Source of the DNA: a bacterium
GTDB taxonomy: Bacteria > UBA9089
Reading direction: 5' to 3'
Length of the DNA: 9,476 bases
Assembly: GCA_003485015.1 (NCBI GenBank)
Contig: DNCN01000118.1
Span: 1-9,476, forward strand
Position 1 is the first letter of the stretch, and every line of letters begins with the position of its first letter. The translations under genes and the position numbers were made by a program. Positions 6,346 to 9,476 of this stretch are shown one piece after another. Below the pieces are notes generated by a model. The model was not told the origin of the DNA. It worked only from the letters and a program-made list of their open reading frames with translations, and did no database searches.

Positions 6346-7233
6346 ATGAAATCCAAAATCCTGGTCTTAGAGGAAGAGGCCAACTTTAAGATATTTAAGG
6401 GGGTACTCGAACCTCAGTTTGAGGTCGACTATACCCAGAGTGAGGTCTTTGCCCTGGATAGACTCACTAGGGAAAGATTCTGGGCATTCTTTGCCGTCCT
6501 GAAGGGGACAGATAGTCTTGAGATAGTAAGGTGGGCTCGGGAAATAACGCCCAGACTATTTGTCATTGTCACGGCTGACCATTCAGCTATGGAAGTAACG
6601 ATAGAGGCGATGAAGTCTGGTGCCTATGACTACCTTCTCAGACCCATCGACAAAAAGAGACTGAAACTGATTATAGAGCGGGCAGAGAGGGATCATGCCT
6701 TTGATCAGCAGCCTGAAGAGAAGTTACAACAATTGGCTATCCTCGATGGGTTGACAGGTATTTATAATCATCGGTACTTCCATGAGATGTTATCTCGAGA
6801 GATCGAACGGGCTAAGCGTTACCCCCAAGAGGTCTCACTGCTTATGGCGGATGTAGATAATTTTAAGATGTACAATGATACCTATGGTCATCAAGCTGGG
6901 GATACACTCCTCAAAATGGTCGCCCAGAACATCGTCCACCAGGTGCGGCAGGTGGATCTTGTTGCCCGGTATGGAGGGGAGGAATTTGGAATCATTCTGC
7001 CCAATGCCAGTAAACAGAAGGCCCACACCTTAGCCAATCGAGTCAGGAGCAGTATCGCTCAGCTCAGCCTCAACGGAGAGGCTGGGTTTCCAAAAGGAGA
7101 GTTGACCATCAGTATTGGGCTTGCCACCTATCCTGAGGAGGCTAAGACTAAGGATGAGCTGATTGCCCGGGCAGATAAGGCCCTCTACAAAGCCAAGGCT
7201 CACGGGAAAAACCGAGTCTTCGCCTTCTGGTAG
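6346..7233 (+). CDS. Diguanylate cyclase with degenerate receiver domain (REC-GGDEF)
   Basis: The 295-residue cytoplasmic protein has a receiver-like domain (1-115), a short helical linker (116-132) and a GGDEF domain (133-295). The GGDEF domain looks active: it has the signature GGEEF (210-214), metal-binding D169 in MADVDNF, and an RxxD inhibitory site (R201-D204) five residues before the signature, which would give product feedback. It should make c-di-GMP from two GTP. The receiver fold is clear (KILVLEEE, VIVTADHS, AYDYLLRPID), but the phosphoacceptor Asp position is F49, the acidic pocket reads EEE (9-11) and the usual Lys is R99; only T76 remains. It is therefore probably not controlled by phosphorylation at the usual Asp and may sense through a partner or dimerise constitutively. 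Transcription starts from the perfect promoter just upstream. No histidine kinase gene is adjacent. Confidence 0.93.
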   Translation: MKSKILVLEEEANFKIFKGVLEPQFEVDYTQSEVFALDRLTRERFWAFFAVLKGTDSLEIVRWAREITPRLFVIVTADHSAMEVTIEAMKSGAYDYLLRPIDKKRLKLIIERAERDHAFDQQPEEKLQQLAILDGLTGIYNHRYFHEMLSREIERAKRYPQEVSLLMADVDNFKMYNDTYGHQAGDTLLKMVAQNIVHQVRQVDLVARYGGEEFGIILPNASKQKAHTLANRVRSSIAQLSLNGEAGFPKGELTISIGLATYPEEAKTKDELIARADKALYKAKAHGKNRVFAFW

Positions 7234-7258
7234 AATTCTTTAATAGTCCTGTATCTCC

Positions 7259-7274
7259 AAAGAGAACTCTTTTT
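7259..7274 (+). terminator. Weak hairpin after the cyclase gene
   Basis: AAAGA and TCTTT can pair around a 4-base loop about 25 bases after the cyclase stop, and a short T-run follows. The stem is short and A/T-rich, so termination is likely incomplete. Confidence 0.3.
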
Positions 7275-7305
7275 AACCTCAGAAATAATACCCGGCTAGA
7301 ACCAT

Positions 7306-7380
7306 CCTAAATCCAAAAAGCTTTTCTCTTCTGCCGACATTATTTTCTATCATGACTTGTTAAAAAATCTTGGATTTGGG
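7306..7380. repeat. 11-bp inverted repeat with 53-base interval
   Basis: CCTAAATCCAA (7306-7316) and TTGGATTTGGG (7370-7380) can pair over 11 positions with one G-T wobble. The interval also contains the 10-bp palindrome AAAAGCTTTT (7316-7325). It could be a transcript structure or a relic of inverted ends; nothing in the interval resembles a transposase. Confidence 0.45.
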
Positions 7381-7559
7381 TAGCCTTTCAACAACAAAAG
7401 GGTCTGGGTAATATTTTAAGTATCTCTCTGGAGGTTTTCAAAGAATACTTAGGATCTTTAGAGGCCCTATAAAAAGAGTCAAGGTCTTCATCTTTCAGAA
7501 GAACCAGAAGGTATTTTTTTACGATACAACGCTTCCAACTTTGATTTTCCAAAAGTCAT

Positions 7560-7581
7560 AGCCTATTTTAGGCTGTTTTTT
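7560..7581 (+). terminator. Isolated intrinsic terminator
   Basis: AGCCTA and TAGGCT form a 6-bp stem with a TTT loop, followed by GTTTTTT. It points along the plus strand, 327 bases after the cyclase stop and 243 bases before the next start. It therefore ends either a long cyclase 3' UTR or a separate untranslated RNA. Confidence 0.65.
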
Positions 7582-7711
7582 AACGAAATCGTGCTGATAA
7601 GTACACCTGTGTTTATAAGACAATTGTAAGAGACTAGGCCTGCACCTTTCTAAAAGAATAGTCATCTGTCCAAAAACATCCAGCCTCGGCAAACTCTCTC
7701 TTAAAAAACTC

Positions 7712-7739
7712 TTGCTTTTCTCAGAGTCTGCAGTATAAT
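7712..7739 (+). promoter_or_regulatory. Promoter of the barrel/FN3-NHL gene pair
   Basis: TTGCTT (7712-7717), a 16-base spacer and a perfect TATAAT (7734-7739). Transcription would start near 7746, giving a leader of about 80 bases that carries the tandem palindromic repeats. A short palindrome CAGAGTCTG (7722-7730) lies between the two hexamers. The 12-mer CAGTATAATTTA here (7731-7742) also occurs at the cyclase promoter (6324-6335). Confidence 0.65.
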
Positions 7740-7760
7740 TTATAATAAATTCATACAGGT

Positions 7761-7796
7761 CTTTCTATAGAACATTTTCTTTCTATAGAACATTTT
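7761..7796 (+). repeat. Perfect 18-bp tandem repeat, two copies, each with a 10-bp palindrome
   Basis: CTTTCTATAGAACATTTT occurs at 7761-7778 and again, without spacer or mismatch, at 7779-7796. Each copy contains the perfect palindrome TTCTATAGAA (7763-7772 and 7781-7790), with centres 18 bp apart. It lies just after the predicted transcription start and before the barrel gene, a place suited to repressor operators, but no regulator is identified. Confidence 0.85.
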
Positions 7797-7824
7797 AAGG
7801 ACAGTCTCATAAAGCCTAAAAGAG

Positions 7825-8637
7825 ATGAAGAATAGATGGCTTCAAGGAGTTATGATTGGCTTTATCTTCCAGTTGGTACTACCTGCTTCCTATGTCATCT
7901 GCGAAGATATAATATACCTCCATGATGGAACCTCGATTGTAGGGGAGATCATCGAGAGTGAGCCGGGGAAGTCTTACACCCTGAAGAAACAGGATGAGAC
8001 CATTCGTGTCTTCAAGATGGAGGATGTCTGGAAGGTAAGTTTTGAAGAGAGGGGTATGTATGAGGATGAGCTCTTTCTCAAAGACGGAAGTATAATCACT
8101 GGCGAGATTATCGGAAGTATTCCCGGCGAGACCTATCGGATAAAGACTGCAGATAAGAGTGTACTCATCTTCAAGATGGACGAAGTTTCGAGGATAGAGC
8201 TTGCTCCTTCGCCTGAACTTCCTCCGCCAGAAAGAGGCATAAAAGGTCGAGTAGGACTGGGGGTTAATTACCCGGGGGTAGGTCTAAGAATAGGCCTTTC
8301 CCAAAGGTTTATGTTTGAGGCAAGAGGACAGTTTGGCGAAGGGGTCTCAACATATGGGGGACGAATCTACTATTATCTCAATCCCCAAGGTAGAATCTGC
8401 TATTTTACAGGCATAGAGGGAGCTTTGATCAGCTTCAAGGGAGAAGTCTCAGAAGGGAGTGGATACTGTCTCCTTGCTCTTCTTGGAGGGGAGTATTTCT
8501 TGGCCAAGCCTTTCTCCTTTCAGCTTGACCTTGGACCGGTCTATATTCACATTAAAGACAAAGAGACCGCTCTCTCCAAAAGTGCCTTTGATTATGTGGT
8601 CAATCTGGGTCTAAATCTTTACTTAGGTGGAAGATGA
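7825..8637 (+). CDS. Exported protein with two short tandem repeats and a predicted outer-membrane barrel
   Basis: The protein has 270 residues. Residues 1-26 look like a signal peptide: K2 and R4, then a hydrophobic core. No lipobox fits C26. Two tandem copies of a 46-residue module follow at 28-73 and 81-126, each with the pattern D-x-(I/L)-(Y/F)-L-x-DG-(T/S), then GEII, then PG(K/E), then FKM(E/D)(D/E)V. A Pro-rich linker (128-136) leads to about 130 residues of alternating polar and aromatic/hydrophobic beta strands (140-268), typical of a small outer-membrane or outer-membrane-like barrel. It ends in LYLGGR rather than the usual terminal aromatic residue. I cannot name the family. The first ATG is chosen because it gives a proper signal peptide; the site before it (AAAGAG, directly adjacent) is weak. 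The stop overlaps the next start (ATGA), so the two are coupled. The promoter and tandem operator-like repeats lie upstream. Confidence 0.88.
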   Translation: MKNRWLQGVMIGFIFQLVLPASYVICEDIIYLHDGTSIVGEIIESEPGKSYTLKKQDETIRVFKMEDVWKVSFEERGMYEDELFLKDGSIITGEIIGSIPGETYRIKTADKSVLIFKMDEVSRIELAPSPELPPPERGIKGRVGLGVNYPGVGLRIGLSQRFMFEARGQFGEGVSTYGGRIYYYLNPQGRICYFTGIEGALISFKGEVSEGSGYCLLALLGGEYFLAKPFSFQLDLGPVYIHIKDKETALSKSAFDYVVNLGLNLYLGGR

Positions 8638-9476
8638 AGGGATTATTTATTTCTTTACTTTTGGCCTTTAATCTATGTTGGGTAACCAATGTTTTAGCAG
8701 GGGGTATTGGTCTACCTGGTGTAGTCAAGGAGAGGGTAAGGAAGCTTGATGAAGGGATAAAAAAACTACCTGCTGCCCCCTCTAATCTCACAGCTACTAC
8801 CATCTCTTCAAGTCAGATAGACCTCTCCTGGCAGGACAATTCAGATAATGAGCAAGGCTTTAAGATAGAACGCAAGACTGGAGCAGGAGGAACCTATACC
8901 CAGATTACTACTGTAAGGGCAAATGTTACTAATTATTCTGATACTGGTCTCGCTGAAGCTACCACCTATTATTATCGAGTGAGGGCGTATAGTGCTGGTG
9001 GAAATTCTGGCTATTCTGATGAGGCCTCGGTTACTACAGGTATTGCTGGGCCCCCTGCTGCCCCAACTGGCCTCACTGTCACTGCCGTCTCTTCAAGTCA
9101 GATAGATCTCCGTTGGCAGGACAATTCAAATAACGAGCAAGGCTTTAAGATAGAGCGCAAGACTGGAGCAGGGGGAACCTATACCCAGATTGCTCCGGTA
9201 GGGCCAAATGTTACTATCTATTCTGATACTGGTCTCGCTGAAGCCACCACCTATTACTATCGAGTGAGGGCATATAATGCTGCTGGAGATTCTGGCTATT
9301 CCAATGAGGCCTCGGCTGCTCCATCTGTAAGATATGTCTTTGTTGGAAAATGGGGAGATCTTGGAACAGAAGATGGCAAGTTTCATTATCCTCACGGTAT
9401 AGCCGTGGATACATCTGGTAATCTCTATGTTGTAGATAGTAGAAATCACCGTATCCAGAAGTTTACATCAACAGGA
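8634..9476 (+). CDS. Secreted FN3-NHL repeat protein, C-terminus outside window
   Basis: The frame is open to the right edge (281 residues visible), starting in the ATGA overlap with the barrel gene, with AGGTGG three bases before the ATG. A signal peptide covers about 1-22 (cleavage after VLA), followed by a short charged spacer. Two fibronectin type III domains occupy about 46-136 and 141-231. They are about 80% identical over 85 residues, with matching DNA, pointing to a recent duplication; each has a conserved Trp (SW or RW) and the YYYRVRAY core strand. An NHL beta-propeller repeat starts near 236 (GKWGDLGTEDGKF, HGIAVDTSGNLYVVD, NHRIQKF), and more NHL repeats are expected beyond the window. 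Proteins of this build are exported, and family knowledge suggests binding of carbohydrate or protein partners at the cell surface. Inference: it may work with the coupled barrel protein as an envelope or export pair. Confidence 0.92.
   Translation, partial: MKGLFISLLLAFNLCWVTNVLAGGIGLPGVVKERVRKLDEGIKKLPAAPSNLTATTISSSQIDLSWQDNSDNEQGFKIERKTGAGGTYTQITTVRANVTNYSDTGLAEATTYYYRVRAYSAGGNSGYSDEASVTTGIAGPPAAPTGLTVTAVSSSQIDLRWQDNSNNEQGFKIERKTGAGGTYTQIAPVGPNVTIYSDTGLAEATTYYYRVRAYNAAGDSGYSNEASAAPSVRYVFVGKWGDLGTEDGKFHYPHGIAVDTSGNLYVVDSRNHRIQKFTSTG
8769..9317 (+). repeat. Two tandem near-identical DNA repeats encoding the FN3 domains
   Basis: Copies start near 8769 and 9054, a period of 285 bp (95 codons). 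Most differences are single bases. The most conserved stretch runs from TCTCTTCAAGTCAGATAGA through the codons for GFKIERKTGAGGTYTQI. Repeats of this kind can recombine, so domain number may vary between strains. Confidence 0.85.

Larger units (their letters stand above)
7234..7824. other. Long gene-free region between the cyclase and envelope genes
   Basis: No open frame with a start site and protein-like composition is visible on either strand in these 591 bases. The region holds a weak hairpin, an 11-bp inverted repeat, an isolated intrinsic terminator, a promoter and a tandem repeat pair, listed separately. Minus-strand frames are broken by frequent stops and do not resemble any protein I can name, so a decayed gene is possible but not shown. 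Confidence 0.6.

Noticed and set aside
7380..7710. Possible decayed transposase or other pseudogene on the minus strand
   Set aside because: Short frames such as one starting MTILLERCRPSL are broken by stops, and I could not match any of them to a transposase or other family.
9126..9449. Minus-strand open frames opposite the FN3-NHL gene
   Set aside because: They arise from the antisense of the repeated FN3 coding sequence and have no start-site support.

Overview
The window reads as ordinary bacterial chromosome from a Gram-negative-type bacterium. The evidence is sigma70-type promoters, Shine-Dalgarno sites, tightly packed ATGA-coupled genes, signal peptides and a predicted outer-membrane-type barrel. 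The mix of a TPR-rhomboid, an FN3/NHL secreted protein and many genes I cannot name suggests a poorly sampled lineage, but nothing here fixes a taxon. No tRNA, rRNA, CRISPR array or intact mobile element is visible.

Left block (1-2037, minus strand): a two-gene unit of unknown function. The leading gene is a 284-aa zinc-ribbon protein behind a strong promoter (2153-2181). It overlaps by ATGA a TPR-containing protein that runs off the left edge. This is the best candidate for an undescribed system, although its role is unknown. The C-terminal part of the zinc-ribbon protein has a weak resemblance to ADP-ribosyltransferase-like folds.

Middle block (2224-5296, minus strand): a compact three-gene operon with its own promoter at 5311-5340. 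In transcription order it encodes a rhomboid-fold membrane protein fused to TPRs, a Cof-type HAD phosphatase, and an exported M23 metallopeptidase. The rhomboid has lost both catalytic residues. The phosphatase stop codon is followed directly and in frame by the peptidase start codon. A bidirectional hairpin terminator (5345-5375) separates this operon from an upstream membrane protein of unknown function (5396-6217).

Right block (6218-9476): the unknown membrane protein gene is divergent from a diguanylate cyclase gene. The cyclase promoter is a perfect sigma70 consensus only a few bases from the start codon, and its receiver domain lacks the phosphoacceptor aspartate. A 591-bp gene-free stretch follows, holding an isolated intrinsic terminator, a long inverted repeat, a promoter and a tandem pair of 18-bp repeats, each with a 10-bp palindrome. 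Downstream lie two ATGA-coupled genes for exported proteins: one with two small repeats and a predicted barrel, the other with two near-identical FN3 domains followed by NHL repeats and cut by the window edge. The overall theme of the right part is cell-envelope and signalling functions, but links between the operons are inference.
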